Assembly: GCA_009617715.1 (NCBI GenBank)
Contig: VTFK01000438.1
Coordinates: forward strand, 62,001 to 126,000
Length of the DNA stretch: 64,000 nucleotides
Source of the DNA: Plectrocnemia conspersa
Lineage: Eukaryota; Arthropoda; Insecta; Trichoptera; Polycentropodidae
Direction of reading: 5' to 3'
Position 1 is the stretch's first letter. The number at the start of each line of letters is the position of its first letter. The notes beneath the pieces were generated by a model. It was given only the letters and a program-made list of their open reading frames with translations, searched no databases and was not told where the DNA came from. Below are positions 14,580 to 25,839 of the stretch, piece after piece. The translations under genes and the position numbers were made by a program.

Positions 14580-14624
14580 ATATTTATTTGGACGTGCACA
14601 GTTTGTGCACCTACAAATAAATAT
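14580..14624. repeat. Two-part hairpin
   Basis: Outer arms ATATTTATTTG (14,580-14,590) and CAAATAAATAT (14,614-14,624) are perfect complements. Inside, GTGCAC at 14,594 and 14,605 can pair across AGTTT. Total span is 45 nt. Confidence 0.8.
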
Positions 14625-15789
14625 ATACAGATTTGATTATTTAAGCAAAATATTTATGTGTAACACCACATAAACTATATTATATTTTCACTAGTATATA
14701 TAATTGCACTAGCTCAGTCAGTTAAAATGTATCAATCGATTAATTTACAACTTTACTGTATTGTATTTGTTCACAAATAAATTAACTGGCACTCATATTT
14801 CCACATGATCAGAGTGACATCACATTTTCGAACAATATATTTAAAATAAAATAAACCAAACTCAAACCTAACCTAAGCGAATTAAGCTAATAAAAACTCA
14901 AAAACTATAATAAGTTTTAGCACTTTTATTAGGTAAAGTTATGTTTGGCTAATGATGTCTAGGTTAGAACAGCAAATTGAGTTTCATAGACATTTTAAAA
15001 TACGTTGAAATATATTTTCACTGGTAATTTACTGTCACATATACGCAACAATAAATTAAGAACATAGATACTACAACATTTTTATTTATTAATGACTACA
15101 TACAAGAGTGTTGATATTTTTTTAATTTGCCTTATATTAAAATATTTTTTATAGGGATATTGCAGAAAATTTCAAGTAAATAGATCTATAAACTATTTTA
15201 AATATTTGTATTTGTAATACACATGCTTAACACTAAAACTTCAGTCTAGTTAAATTAATTTTAAAAGTACAGCTAACCCTATATTATGTTTGGTTCAATG
15301 TTAGGTAATGGCATTTGAACAATCTTATACATGTATAATATTGTCCTAAGCTTTTCTTATTATATTAAAAAAATCAAAGATATTTTAATAAAGGGAATGT
15401 TTGACATGTTTCGAGCAAATATTATTTTCATATTTTCGATCATCTAAAAAACATGTTTTTCTACTCTTAATACAATTTTTATTTTTTATTGTATACGAAA
15501 TTCTTCCTTTAAACATCGGTATAAGTCACTTAGGTCAAATTTAGATAATGCGTTTATAACTATGTTAACCATTATATTAATAAATCAGATACATATTTTG
15601 TATATAAATTAAAAAAATAATACAGGTAACACAAAATAATTCAAAAAGCAATTATTTAGTGATTTGTATATAAAAAAATCATTTTATTCGCTTTAAAAAT
15701 AAAATAATTTAGTAGTGTCAATGATATACATACTATTGTATTTATTTATTATGAGAATTCAATAAAAAAAAATATCTAAAATATATACA

Positions 15790-16690
15790 TTATATTTGCC
15801 TTAATGCATCCTAAAATAATTTCTCAAATTTTAGTTCTTTTTAATTATTATCTTAAATATTGGTCAATGGTACGTGATAGCAGCAAGACCTATAAACATT
15901 ATTTCAGTGATACGTTTATTTCTCTTTTCTTACTGTAAAAATACAAAAGACTCAATGCAATATTTACATTGTTTTAAAATATATTAAAATCAATACGAAA
16001 AATGCTAATGAAAAAATGAGCTTTTGAATAAAATCTAAAACTATTATTCCCACAATATTTTCTTAAGCGCATATTAAAATCATTCCGCAAATTTATGCTT
16101 TATATTCCTAAATATGAGTCAATAATTCGCAATAGCGGCAAGTCATTTAAACCTTATTTCAATGATACGTTTATTACAAAAAAATCACTTTTTTACCCTA
16201 AAAAATACTAAAGACTTAGTTACAAGCAAACCCAATAGAAAAAAAAATGCTATCAAAAAATTGAGCAATTGAATAACATCTAAAACAGGAAATTATAAAA
16301 TATTTACATAAAATTTTCTTAAACGCATCTTAAAATCATTCAGAAAATTTAAATTTGGATTGAATTTGCTTTTTATTGCCAAATGGATTATTTTCTTGAA
16401 TATTGGTTAATGGTTCGCAATGGCGGAATGTCATTTAAACCAAATTTAAAGTATATTAGATTCGAATACAAAACAAAGCATTTTTTTGATAGTAAATATT
16501 ACAAAATCTATAAAAAAAAGTGAATGGAAAATTGAAAATTTTAACAAATTCTAAAATAAATTTTTAAATAAGTATCTAAAAATCGTTTAAAAAATTGAGG
16601 TTCTTTTGAATTGATTTTTTTATGGTTAAAAAAATTCTATTCTTGAATATTGGTCAAACGGTTCACAATAGCGTTAAGTCCTTTAAAATC
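15790..16690 (+). repeat. Array of four diverged 247-289 bp units
   Basis: The signature AATATTGGTCAATGGT, then G(C/A)AATAGCGGCAAGTC, then TTTAAAC recurs with its anchor at about 15,861, 16,115, 16,404 and 16,651. Between anchors lie shared strings such as TTCTTAAACGCATCTTAAAA and GATACGTTTATT. The array ends where the foldback begins, as in the inverted copy at 20.9-21.6 kb. Confidence 0.75.
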
Positions 16691-17060
16691 ATGGCATCGC
16701 AGTTTAAACGCTCGGTAAGCGTTCATATTAAGTCTTTTTAGAGTCAAATAAAGCATATCTAAACCGAATTTTGCCCAATAGGAGAGCGCAAAAAACAATT
16801 AACACTTATCAGAAGGCAAAAATTCACGTCAAAAGCAATAAAATCGTGCCGTTACCGAGCGTTCCCACTGCGACGGCGCCGACACGATTTTATTGCTTTT
16901 GACGTGAATTTTTGCCTTCTGATAAGTGTTAATTGTTTTTGCGCCCTCCTATTGACCAAAATTCGGTTTGAATACACTTTGACCCATAATCTCATAGCAG
17001 AAGTCCGTTGTTATGTTACTAATAATAGCTATCATATTTTTTAAATAATTGTTTGTTCAT
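16690..17060 (+). repeat. Composite foldback family, copy 1, with inverted repeat 16,761-16,969
   Basis: Arms of about 90 bp (16,761-16,850 and 16,881-16,969) are almost perfectly inverted. They start and end with AAACCGAAT / ATTCGGTTT and include the CAAAAGCAATAAAATCGTG block. The 30-nt centre carries ACCGAGCGTTCCCACTGCGA. The unit before it (GCAGTTTAAACGCTCGGTAA) and the tail after it (ATAGCTATCATATTTTT) match copies 2 and 3. Confidence 0.85.
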
Positions 17061-17375
17061 TACTGTTAAACAGATTATGTACGAATCATTTTGCCAAGAA
17101 AAAACTTGAATATTTACCTTACATAAATGCACAAATAAATCTTTTTATGGAACAAAGTATTTATTTAAATGCACTTTAAATAATTCATACAGCATTCAGT
17201 ACCATACGGTCCGTTAGGACACTGATAATATCGATCTTTACAGCTAATATGTAGCAACAGCTATTATATGCTGTGTCTATAATTTTAAATAAGAATGCCT
17301 AAACCCTTTCGATGAGCTTAATTGAGACCGACAATATATATCAAGAAAGCGACATCTGATCCTCGCGCTAGTTAA

Positions 17376-17520
17376 TCAAAAGTTCTAATTCTCTTGCACG
17401 ACAATACGCGACCATACATCACACGACTGCCCCTTCAAAAAATTAAGGAATTGGGCTATGAAATATTGCATCATCCATCATACTCACTAGACATTCGTTT
17501 AAGCATTTCGACAACTTCTT
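17376..17520 (+). pseudogene. Mariner transposase fragment
   Basis: The frame from 17,376 reads VLILLHDNTRPYIT, then LPLQKIKELGYEILHHPSYS and LDI. This is the catalytic-core region of mariner transposases around the second conserved Asp (family form LLHDNARPH, then L.eLGYE.L.HPPYSPDLSP). An in-frame stop precedes it at 17,373. After YSLDI the match to the SPTDYH stretch is lost, probably by a frameshift. No TIRs were recognised around it. Nonfunctional relic. Confidence 0.8.
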
Positions 17521-17734
17521 ACGTGGTATGGTATGGTACTCTAAAACGTAATAATTGTATGTTTATTGCGTCGTATTTATTTAATTGAATATTTATGACT
17601 CATATGTATGTATAATATAAAGGGTTTAGAAACACGTTTAAATAACCCTTCGATAATCCAACTCATTCTTGCAAAGAGATCCTCACAAAACACATTTAGA
17701 AGTATGTGCATACATGCGAAGGTCTCCAGCTGCA

Positions 17735-17930
17735 CTATGTATTGTGCAAGGACCGGATACGAGACTGCTCTCATTTCCCCTCGCCCGGAGTAGAGGGCTG
17801 AGGTCCCTTCTAGGTCCCTTGCTACATACACCAAGGGCAGGTGTTCCCCGCCAGTTATACCCAATCTTTCCCCGGCACGCTCCGATCGACTTAGCGCCAC
17901 ACCGCATAGCAAACACAAAATGAATCACTA
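17735..17930. other. GC-rich island of unknown origin
   Basis: About 190 bp are far richer in GC than the surroundings (for example CCCTCGCCCGGAGTAGAGGG). Several overlapping frames are open on both strands, as expected when stop codons are rare in GC-rich DNA. None shows a recognisable protein. It lies about 200 bp after the mariner fragment and may be an inserted foreign or retro-derived segment. Confidence 0.5.
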
Positions 17931-18574
17931 TGTTGACGCATTTTGCACATTTCCCATTAGTCGAAATGTTAGTATAGTAAAATATACGTATGTATAGGAT
18001 ATGAAGACTTATGTTATTACTAAAGATGAGATCATCTCGCGAGACTTGACGAGTCTTGACAATGATTAAATTGCTCTATGTGGGATTCGCATATCCGTCC
18101 ACTTGTCAAATAAACCATATGCAATAATATTGATGGTTGAATACTGTATATGTAGATCAAATAAATGTAAGGATTTAAGGTATTTTAAATTAGGGTAGTG
18201 ATATTTTTAATCTAAATTGTGGTATAACAAAATTAATTGGTTCAACGTGGTATGTAATAATCGGAATAGGAGCTCTGGGTATATGTTTTTTTCTATCTGA
18301 CTAGACTTGCTAGACTACGTTTTTTTATATAAAATACATCCAAATCAACAACAATCAATGAATCAACAGGTGAGAAGCTCTAATAATATTAAGGTTATAC
18401 TGTGCTCGCAATCGCATGCCAAGTCATCATTACAATAGCGTCATTGTGGTTTATAAAATAATATATAAAATATTTTTATAAAAATACTTCCACCTATTTC
18501 AAGTAGTTAACGACTAGATTTATACGTATTTTAAAATTAACAAAAAATAACAAAAAATCTGAAATCATATTTTT

Positions 18575-18700
18575 TAATTAGGCATTAAAAATTATTTACA
18601 CATATTATTTATCTGATAATTAGTCGTGATTTCTCTACTGCTCAGTGTTGTCATATAGTGAACTTCCAGTCTAGGTCAAAATTGCGCGTGGTTTGTTAAA
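18575..18700 (+). repeat. Solo segment of the composite foldback family
   Basis: ACTGCTCAGTGTTGTCATAT and the following AGTGAACTTCCAGTCTAGG match 34,722-34,765 (ACTGCTTAGTGTTGCCATGT, AATGAATTTCCAATTCAAGG). The similarity fades on both sides. Likely a fragment of the same element. Confidence 0.5.
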
Positions 18701-18829
18701 TAAAACAGCAAAACAAAATTACGTTTTCCTACCCAACTAAACATACTACAATATTTTATACTGAATATAAAAAAAATATTGAGTGTCTATAGTTTTGAGT
18801 AAAAGTATATAATAGGATAAGTCAATCTG

Positions 18830-19035
18830 GCATAATGAATACCTACAAGTAAGTACATAGATAATAAAACCATCAGACTGGAAGTCTGGGAATTGGTGTA
18901 ATCTGTATATAATTAATTAGAAATTACTATGTGTGTTATAATTTATAATCAATAGATATTACTTTGTAACTGAAAGTCAATTTTTAATAATAGCGAATTT
19001 TTATAAATAAAAATTTGAGTTTATTCGATTATAAT
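18830..19035 (+). repeat. SINE-family body, second locus
   Basis: ATAATTAATTAGAAATTACTATG, TGTTATAATTTATAATC and GCGAATTTTTATAAATAAAA with ATTTGAGT match 25,565-25,665 in the same order. The tRNA-like head has decayed or been lost here. Confidence 0.55.
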
Positions 19036-19108
19036 TAATGGCTTTCGAAAGTGTGATTTTTAATTTCATTCAAACCTTTGTTTTAAGGCGATTCTTGGAA
19101 TCTATACT

Positions 19109-19145
19109 TTTGTATTCTCAAATTAACTTGATTTGAGAATACAAA
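19109..19145. repeat. Perfect hairpin, 15-bp stem and 7-nt loop
   Basis: TTTGTATTCTCAAAT (19,109-19,123), loop TAACTTG, ATTTGAGAATACAAA (19,131-19,145). The stem has no mismatches. Confidence 0.9.
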
Positions 19146-19739
19146 TATAAAAATAATATTACCATGCTGTTAAACCATACCGAATAATATCAAAAATGTT
19201 CTTCAAATACTTTCAAGCATAAATATCCCGATAAATCCATTTATTGAGTTGCCTCTAATATTCCCTTATATGATAGATATTTGCTAACTATGTGTTATTT
19301 TAAATATAAATTACAAATTGCTTTATTCATATTAGTACAAAATTTACTTTGCAAGACATATCCTTTGTTCAATTTAATATTAAAATTTTGTTGATTCAGC
19401 ATATTTGTAACCAGACACTCAAAATACTATGTCGTCGAGATTTTCATATTTTAATGAGCTAGAAATATGTAGTGCGAAGCGTATTCGAGAGGCTTACGCT
19501 TCTAAACCCGTCTGTGAGATTAACGTTTGTCATCTCTCATTTCAAATTAAAATTATCGACGTATGCAGTAATTGGTTAAATTCCCTTACTCTCTACTTTT
19601 ATCTTTATGAAATCATTAGCATTATTACAAAGCTAATAAAAATATTAAATCGATTAGCATAGCTAATTATTTTTATGCTGACAGACAATTTTTGTGGATT
19701 AACATAGATATATACAATAGACTCCCCAATAACACGGTC

Positions 19740-19830
19740 AATTAAGAACACGCTATTTAGATGCTCATGTGTGAGCGACCCAAAGGGAGGATATCTCACC
19801 ACACGCATCTGATTCATACATGCCCCCAAA
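19740..19830 (+). repeat. Dispersed repeat shared with 61.28 kb
   Basis: AACACGCTA, then GAGCGACCCAAAGGGAGGAT, then ATCTCACCACACGC match 61,281-61,320 (AACACGCTA, GAGCGAAAGGGGAAGT, ATCTCACCGCTCGC). This copy has an extra stretch of about 20 bp after ACACGCTA. Confidence 0.5.
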
Positions 19831-20569
19831 TAGCATAGGAGGCATATTTTTTATTAATTTACTTTACATTTTTTTGTAACGCCATTTAAGGTTCCAAATT
19901 GTTAAATTAACTGATGATTAGATAAGGTGACTAGATTTATAAAATATTAAAGGATAAAAATAAAAAAAGTCATCTAAAAATTTTTGTTTATTCAGAGATA
20001 TTGCGGGAGCTAAAAAAATGTCATATCAGAAAAATGTTTTCATTCATGTGCCTACCAGAATTAAAAAAAATGATTACCTACGACATTTTTGTTCGAGGAG
20101 GACACAGGAGATCAAAGATATTTTATAAAATAAATTTGATCGATTCTTTAAATTGCTGTAAAACATATCTATTGTTATCCGCATTGTTATTTAAATCGCT
20201 ACAAAAAATCATACTAATAATTTTGTGGATTTTCTACTTATTTTTTGCTAATATATGCATTTTAATGGTAATATATGGTAGTTTTTCACGATTAAGTGTG
20301 ATTTTTATTTACATTAATATCGATTTTTAATGCAAGAAAAATCATTTAATTAAATATTATGAATCTTAATGAAATCGAAATATTAAAAATAGCTGAAATG
20401 ACTTCTCTGATTCTGAACTATCCTTCAAGAAAAATATAAAAAATTACAGTCTCAAATCCATCCTAAAAATATTTTTTAAATTTGTCATTTCAGTGAAATA
20501 ATATGGAATACATTTACAATGATAGATATATACTTTAAAATAAAATTAAATATAGTTTCATAACTTTTA

Positions 20570-21640
20570 TTAAATGAAGTTTATATTACAAACTAAGCCA
20601 AGTAATCTCTCAGGGGAAAATATGCGAAAGAATAATAAGTACAGACAGATGTCGCGTCTCGCATATTGCTCCATAGTTGATCTGCACTATGTTTTAAAAA
20701 TATTATAGCTATCCTTACCGAAATTACTATGGACTTCTATTACAAGAGGGCTGATCAGAGTATATTCAAACCGAATTTTGGTCAATGGAAGGGCGCAAAA
20801 TAAATTATCAATTTTTTGCGCCCTCTTTTTGGTCAAAATTATGTTTAGATATGCTTTATTTGACTCTAAAAAGTCATATTCTGAATGCTAGATAACCGAG
20901 CGTTTAAACTGCGACGACACGATTTTATTTCAAATATTGAAATTTGACCAATATTCAAGAATAGATTTTTTTTTAAATAGCTTAAATGACTTTCCGCCAT
21001 TGTGAACCAATAACCAATATTCAAGAAAATAATTCATTTAGAAATTAAAAACAGATTTTACTCAGACTTGAATTTTCGGAATGATTTTAAGATGTGTTTA
21101 AGAAAATATTATGTAAATATTTTAGAAATAATTGTTTCAGATTTTTTCAATTGATTTTTCTATTCTTAATAATTTTTTAATTTTTTAAAGTAAAAAAATT
21201 GATTTTTCTCGTAATAAACGTATCACTAAAATAAGGTTTAAATGACTTGCCGCTATTGCGAATCATTGACCCATATTTAAGAATATAATTCCTTTGGCTA
21301 TGAAAACAAATTAAATTAAACATAAATCTGCGGAATAATTTTAATATGCGTTCAAGAAAATATTAAAGGAATAATTGTTTTAGATTTTGTTCAAACATTC
21401 AACATTTTAACAGCATTTTTTGTATTGCTTTTGATATATTTTAAAAAATGGAAATATTGCTTTGCCTTAAAGCTGGCTTTTGTATTTTCAGAATAGGAAT
21501 AGTAACTATTTAAAAATAAACATATCACTAAAATTCCTCAAGCAATTAAAATATAATAAACTAAACTTAGATTTGCGGAATGATTTTAAAATGCGCTTAG
21601 AAATTTTTATGGTAATATTTTAGAAACCATTGTTTAAAAT
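20570..21640 (-). repeat. Composite foldback family, copy 2 (inverted)
   Basis: Read on the minus strand, this gives the same order as copy 1: array units (signature inverted at about 20,950-21,020 and 21,240-21,290), then TCGCAGTTTAAACGCTCGG, then a shorter foldback around 20,780-20,850, then the TCAGCCCTCTTGTAATAG tail ending in TTGGCTTAGTTT. Here the palindrome has shrunk to roughly 35-bp arms, apparently by deletion of the middle. Confidence 0.8.
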
Positions 21641-22299
21641 TTTGAAAAAATTTGAGCAAATTCAGTCATAGTATTTTTGTATTTTTTTTATCCATTTTAA
21701 TTACAAACTCTTAAACTGTCGATGGGTATTAATCAAATCTATAACAACGAAGCGTTTAGTATGCTAGTTGTATCTATGCATTCTATGCTTAATGCGCTTA
21801 ATCAAAGAGCCGCAAGCGGCTCACGAGCTACAGTTTTCCGATCCATAACCCTATACTATCCAAAGTGCAGGGTTTTAAGTACAATAGCATTCATTTTAAG
21901 TAGTTATTTCTATATATATATTGCTTTATCCATGCACAGATATTAATATTTAATGCTAAAATGAACATCTATTTGGAATGTATTATATTAACAATGAAAT
22001 CAGGGACTAAGATTGACTCCGATTAGATTTGGTAAATATCATACTTTAATAAATTACAATTGACAGTTTATTTGTTATAAATTACTAATATATTTTTATA
22101 ATTTAAAGAAATGGATATTTCAGGGTCGAAACGATTTTTTTGTTAACGTTTTACATTTCAAAGTAAATCAAAATGATCAAGCACAACAATTTTTTTTAGA
22201 TAGTACTAATATTTTTTATGTACAGCTCGATTTGGCAGTAAGCTTTAAGATATTTACATGTATCTTCAAAGAGTTAGTAAATATATTTTTTTGAGGCAC

Positions 22300-22990
22300 T
22301 TAATTGCCTAACGAGCATGAATGCACTTCAACACTAGGTAGTAGCAGGTGTTGCAGACGCGCTCGGCCCGAGGGCATCAGTAGCGCGCGACGTGCCGGCA
22401 TAGTTGTGCGTGTTTTCTTGCAAAACTTTTCAAAAAAATTAAAAAGTTTCCAAAACTTCCTTATCGCGCCTACGAACGTAGACCGCAACCACATAAAACT
22501 CAGGTAATGTCTTCCCCGAACAACCAACCAATTAAAAACACCTTTAAAACTTTCCCATCTAACACTCACCAAACTATTATTTATTTTTGATTGTTTTTTT
22601 TCTGTGTGTCCAAATTGCAAATCGATGCAAACGTTCAAGGCTCAAATGAGCCACAGTTCAAGGTCTTTAGTGTGAGCGAGTTCCTTTTTGGAAATTTTCA
22701 TTGAATCTTTGAAGTCTGAATTTTGAGGCTCGTGCCGGCGAATCGCAATGGTTTCCGACAATTATTATATTGCAATCGTAAAGCGAGCGTGTTACGCGCT
22801 CTTTGGCTTCATGCATAATTCAAGTGGGTTGATTAGGCCAATTCGTGTTATTAATTTGGGTTTTTGGGTTTTGTGCAAAATTATTATCTCGTGAACGCAC
22901 GCACGCTCCAATTTTTTGCGGATCGGATGTAACAATGGAGCAATCAAACAATTACGATTCGCTCTGTTTATGGATATTATGAATGGAGCA
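22300..22990. promoter_or_regulatory. GC-richer island, candidate promoter and non-coding first exon
   Basis: The block rises well above the AT background and holds many CpG dinucleotides (for example GACGCGCTCGGCCCGAGGG at 22,355). A TCAGT initiator lies at 22,377-22,381 with a CGTG core-DPE-like string about 31 nt downstream. A CAG/GTAATG donor lies at 22,504. This would give a first exon of roughly 125 nt. The 22,640-22,990 part has no ORF but keeps moderate GC, as conserved cis-regulatory DNA often does. The link to the exon at 47,089 is inference; a separate gene on either strand is possible. Confidence 0.3.
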
Positions 22991-23139
22991 AAATTAAGTG
23001 GGCCCTCAACATCGATAAGATATTAACTATCATGAGTGTAATTGAAAAAAAAAATATTAGATGCATCTAAAATTAATATTATCTTGTTGGATAGTAGTTG
23101 GATACTAATGGCTACCTTTCAAAGGATTAAATCAATCCT

Positions 23140-23560
23140 TCTGCAGTTCTGCAGGGTTTCAACTTGAAACCACATTTAATTAAATTATTCATAAATGACA
23201 TAATAACTTTTTTTTTGTACCTCGATGACTTAAAGGCGTTCAAAAATCCAAATGATTTTTGACATATATTTTTTCAGATCGATCTGATTATTTATGAACA
23301 GCTGACAACCATTTACATTTCAACATAAGAAAAAGCCATGTCGGGTCCTATTCTAGATCTTTACCTATAATTGAGTTTCTTATTATCTTGAGATATTTCT
23401 ACTAAAGACCTCGGAATTATGTTCAAAAGTAAGCAAAAAATTTCTCAACAGTGCAATAATATTTGTGCCAAGTCTTCTAAACTGGTACAAAAATACAGCA
23501 GATACAAAATTATTTTTTTCTGTATGTAGATGATTTAAGATTGTTTAAATGCATTCGATC
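23140..23560 (+). pseudogene. Dead LINE reverse transcriptase fragment (Jockey-like)
   Basis: One reading frame, broken by four stops, shows the ordered RT blocks of non-LTR retrotransposons. SAVLQGFNLKPHL (family form SGVPQGS.LGPLL) is followed directly by IKLFINDI, then FFLYLDDLKAFKNPND, where YLDD replaces YADD. KAMSG then sits at the LN..KC.vMsf position, and KDLGIMFKSKQKISQQCNNI plus AKSSKLVQKYSR match the KDLG..FDSKL.F..HI..I..KA.K.LG..R block. The stops are at 23,260, 23,326, 23,368 and 23,389. No endonuclease part, start or poly-A tail was seen. Function is lost; Jockey or a close clade is the best guess from block spacing. Confidence 0.8.
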
Positions 23561-23694
23561 TGTATTTTTTCTACAGAATAACTATAGAGATGAGATAAGA
23601 AAAGTGTCATATTGGCATTTTCTCGATCTCATTCGCCATCAGATTATTCCTACGATCTTGGTGAGAACATCCTGTCTAAATAAACTTGCAATAA

Positions 23695-24130
23695 CCCTTT
23701 GAGTAGTGAATTAATTTAAACACATCCGTTTTTATTTATTTATTGCTATTTTATATTGCATTTAAGTTAAATTATCGACGTTTTATTGCTATGGTTTATT
23801 TTATTACTTTTTTGTATTAATATGTTTTAATAATTTATTTTACCACTTTCTATTAATAAATTTCGTTAATTTATTTTAGATATTTATTATATATTATTCG
23901 GCTTTTAAGCGTTTTTTTATGTCGACTTAGCTGCTTTCAATATTTTATATAAAATTATTATAAAACATTTTTATATGATAATTTATTTCCTACCTTTAAT
24001 TTGTTTGTATTATTTTCTATTAAAATTATTTACATTAATTTAAATTAAAAAAATATATTTAATATTTATTCAGTTATATATGTAAATATAATTATCTAGG
24101 ATACCTAGAAACAGTGAAAGATCGACCACC
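23695..24130 (+). mobile_element. TTAA-type MITE, copy A (3' end truncated)
   Basis: It begins ATAA/CCCTTTGAGTAGTGAATT and shares its body with 43,917-44,396 (for example GTATTAATATGTTTTAATAA and ATTTATTTTACCACTTT). It ends at GTGAAAGATCGACCACC, just before the palindrome that the other copies have there. The CCC(T)TTGAG start next to TAA resembles piggyBac-related termini. No ORF. Confidence 0.75.
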
Positions 24131-24263
24131 ACTTTAATAATTTATTCACTGCAGTTAAAATTAATAATAAAAAATAATATATATTACGAATAAGCATTTA
24201 AAACAATTGTGTTTTTTACACAAATATATGTGATATTCTCTACACTCTTATACTATATATTAA

Positions 24264-24791
24264 CCCTTTGAGGTGTATCGCCGTACATGTACGGCAGTCG
24301 ATCTTTCACTGTTTTGAGGTACCCCAGATATTTATTTAATGTATTAGCACATAATATAATTGTTATATATTTACATAAATAGCTTAAGAAATAAAAATAT
24401 TATATTAATATAATATTTTTTTTCAGATTTAAATTATTTCTATACAAAATAATACCAATAAATTAAAACAATAAATATTTAATAATAATTTTATAAAAAA
24501 TATTGAAAGCCTCTGTATTGCTATAAAAAATCCGATTAATATAAAATGAATATGTAAAATAAATTAACAAAATTTAATAATTGGAAAGTGGTAAAATAAA
24601 TTATTAAAACATACTAAAGAAACCAAAAATCTAATAAAATCACTGATTTTTTTTATTATTATTTACTTTAAATGCAATATTAAATAAATAACAACAAAAA
24701 TAATTATGGAAATAAACGTAAAATCAACTCACTCCCAGCTGTATAGTAACAAATTAATAAATGCTTAAAAATTAACAAACTACTTAGAGGG
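24264..24791 (-). mobile_element. TTAA-type MITE, copy B, complete, inverted
   Basis: 528 bp flanked by TTAA at 24,260-24,263 and 24,792-24,795. The ends are CCCTTTGAGGTG and, reversed, CCCTCTAAGTAGT. A perfect 16-bp palindrome GCCGTACATGTACGGC lies at 24,280-24,295, followed by GTCGATCTTTCAC. It lies head to head with copy A, 130 bp away. TTAA target and CCCTTT ends suggest mobilisation by a piggyBac-related transposase (inference). Confidence 0.8.
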
Positions 24792-24929
24792 TTAAGAATG
24801 CATAGATAAAAAAGTTTACGATTGCGTTGCCTTTGCCATGATTAGTTTTATTTTATTTTGTCAATACATATGTAATATTCTTTAAGCATTTCATAATAGA
24901 ATTTTATCTAACTGTATTTTAAATACATA

Positions 24930-25735
24930 ATCATTGCTATATCCGTGAGATTAGGAAAATATAAGAAAACCTAATCTATAATGATCGATCGATATAAAAA
25001 TCACTAATTCTGAAACTCCAGACATGACAGCAAACACTATATTTATTTATAAATATAGTCCAATATTAGTAATTTTGATTAGGACATTAGGGTGTTTTAT
25101 AATAAATTAAAATATTTATATATACATACAAAAACAGATAATATAATTTTAATGTGTTTAATAAAATATTTAATATGAAAGGCGTTAGCCTAGTGCGTTA
25201 CAACGGGGTAAACGCAATCAATAACTACTCAGGATAATGAAAATCCAGTCTGTAAATCAGTTAAAACTATTTTATTAATTATGAAAAAAAATAGTACAGC
25301 TTATAATCTAGCTATTTTTTGTTTTAGTAATTTATTACGATATTCCCTCGTGAGCTTAGAAAAATCTAGGATAGCTTAACATATGATGATCGATCTTAAT
25401 TATAATTATATAATATTTTGAATCGACAATATAACTTATTTATTGTAAATTTTACCTTAAAATATAACACGCATTAGTCTAATGAGTTACAATAGAATAA
25501 ATCTGTATCAACTAAGTAAATCAATAAGACATAAAAAACTAGCAGACTTTTCAGTATGAGAATCAGTGGCATCTATATAATTAATTATTAACTATGATGT
25601 ATATTATAATTTACGTCGATTTTAAATAAGAGAGAATTTTTATAAATAAACATTCGAGTCTGCTGCCGTGACTCGAACCCGCGGCTTCTAGGTTATCAAT
25701 CTAGACCTTTTATAGTACGCTATTCTGACCTAATT
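24930..25735. repeat. Cluster of tRNA-derived SINE copies
   Basis: Segments related to GGCGTTAGCCTAGTGCGTTA (25,182) recur at 25,468 (CGCATTAGTCTAATGAGTTA). A block GAGATTAGGAAAA...AACCTAAT...ATGATCGATC recurs at 24,945, 25,350 and 25,840. At 25,664-25,735 on the minus strand a tRNA-like head has an A-box-like TAGCGTACTA, an anticodon-arm-like CTAGATTGATAACCTAG and a B box GGGTTCGAGTC. Copies are diverged and partly inverted. Confidence 0.55.
25664..25735 (-). repeat. SINE head resembling a tRNA
   Basis: The segment has an A-box-like string, a 7-nt loop TTGATAA closed by a stem with one mismatch, and a good B box (GGGTTCGAGTCAC). The acceptor stem does not pair and the anticodon would be GAT, which nuclear Ile tRNAs in animals normally lack. 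It is therefore called a SINE head and not a gene. Confidence 0.6.
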
Positions 25736-25839
25736 ATAATTAAACATCAGTGATACATTTTTTTTAATTATAAAGCATCATTATGCACGAGCTAGCTTGA
25801 TTTTAATTTAAATATTCAATACAATATTTTTCTGTGATA

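Noticed and set aside
17577..17928. Overlapping frames on both strands in the GC island
   Set aside because: GC-rich DNA lacks stops by composition; no frame is favoured and no domain is seen.
25664..25735. tRNA-Ile gene on the minus strand
   Set aside because: Acceptor stem does not pair, one mismatch in the anticodon stem, and the anticodon GAT is unusual for animals; copies nearby point to a SINE.
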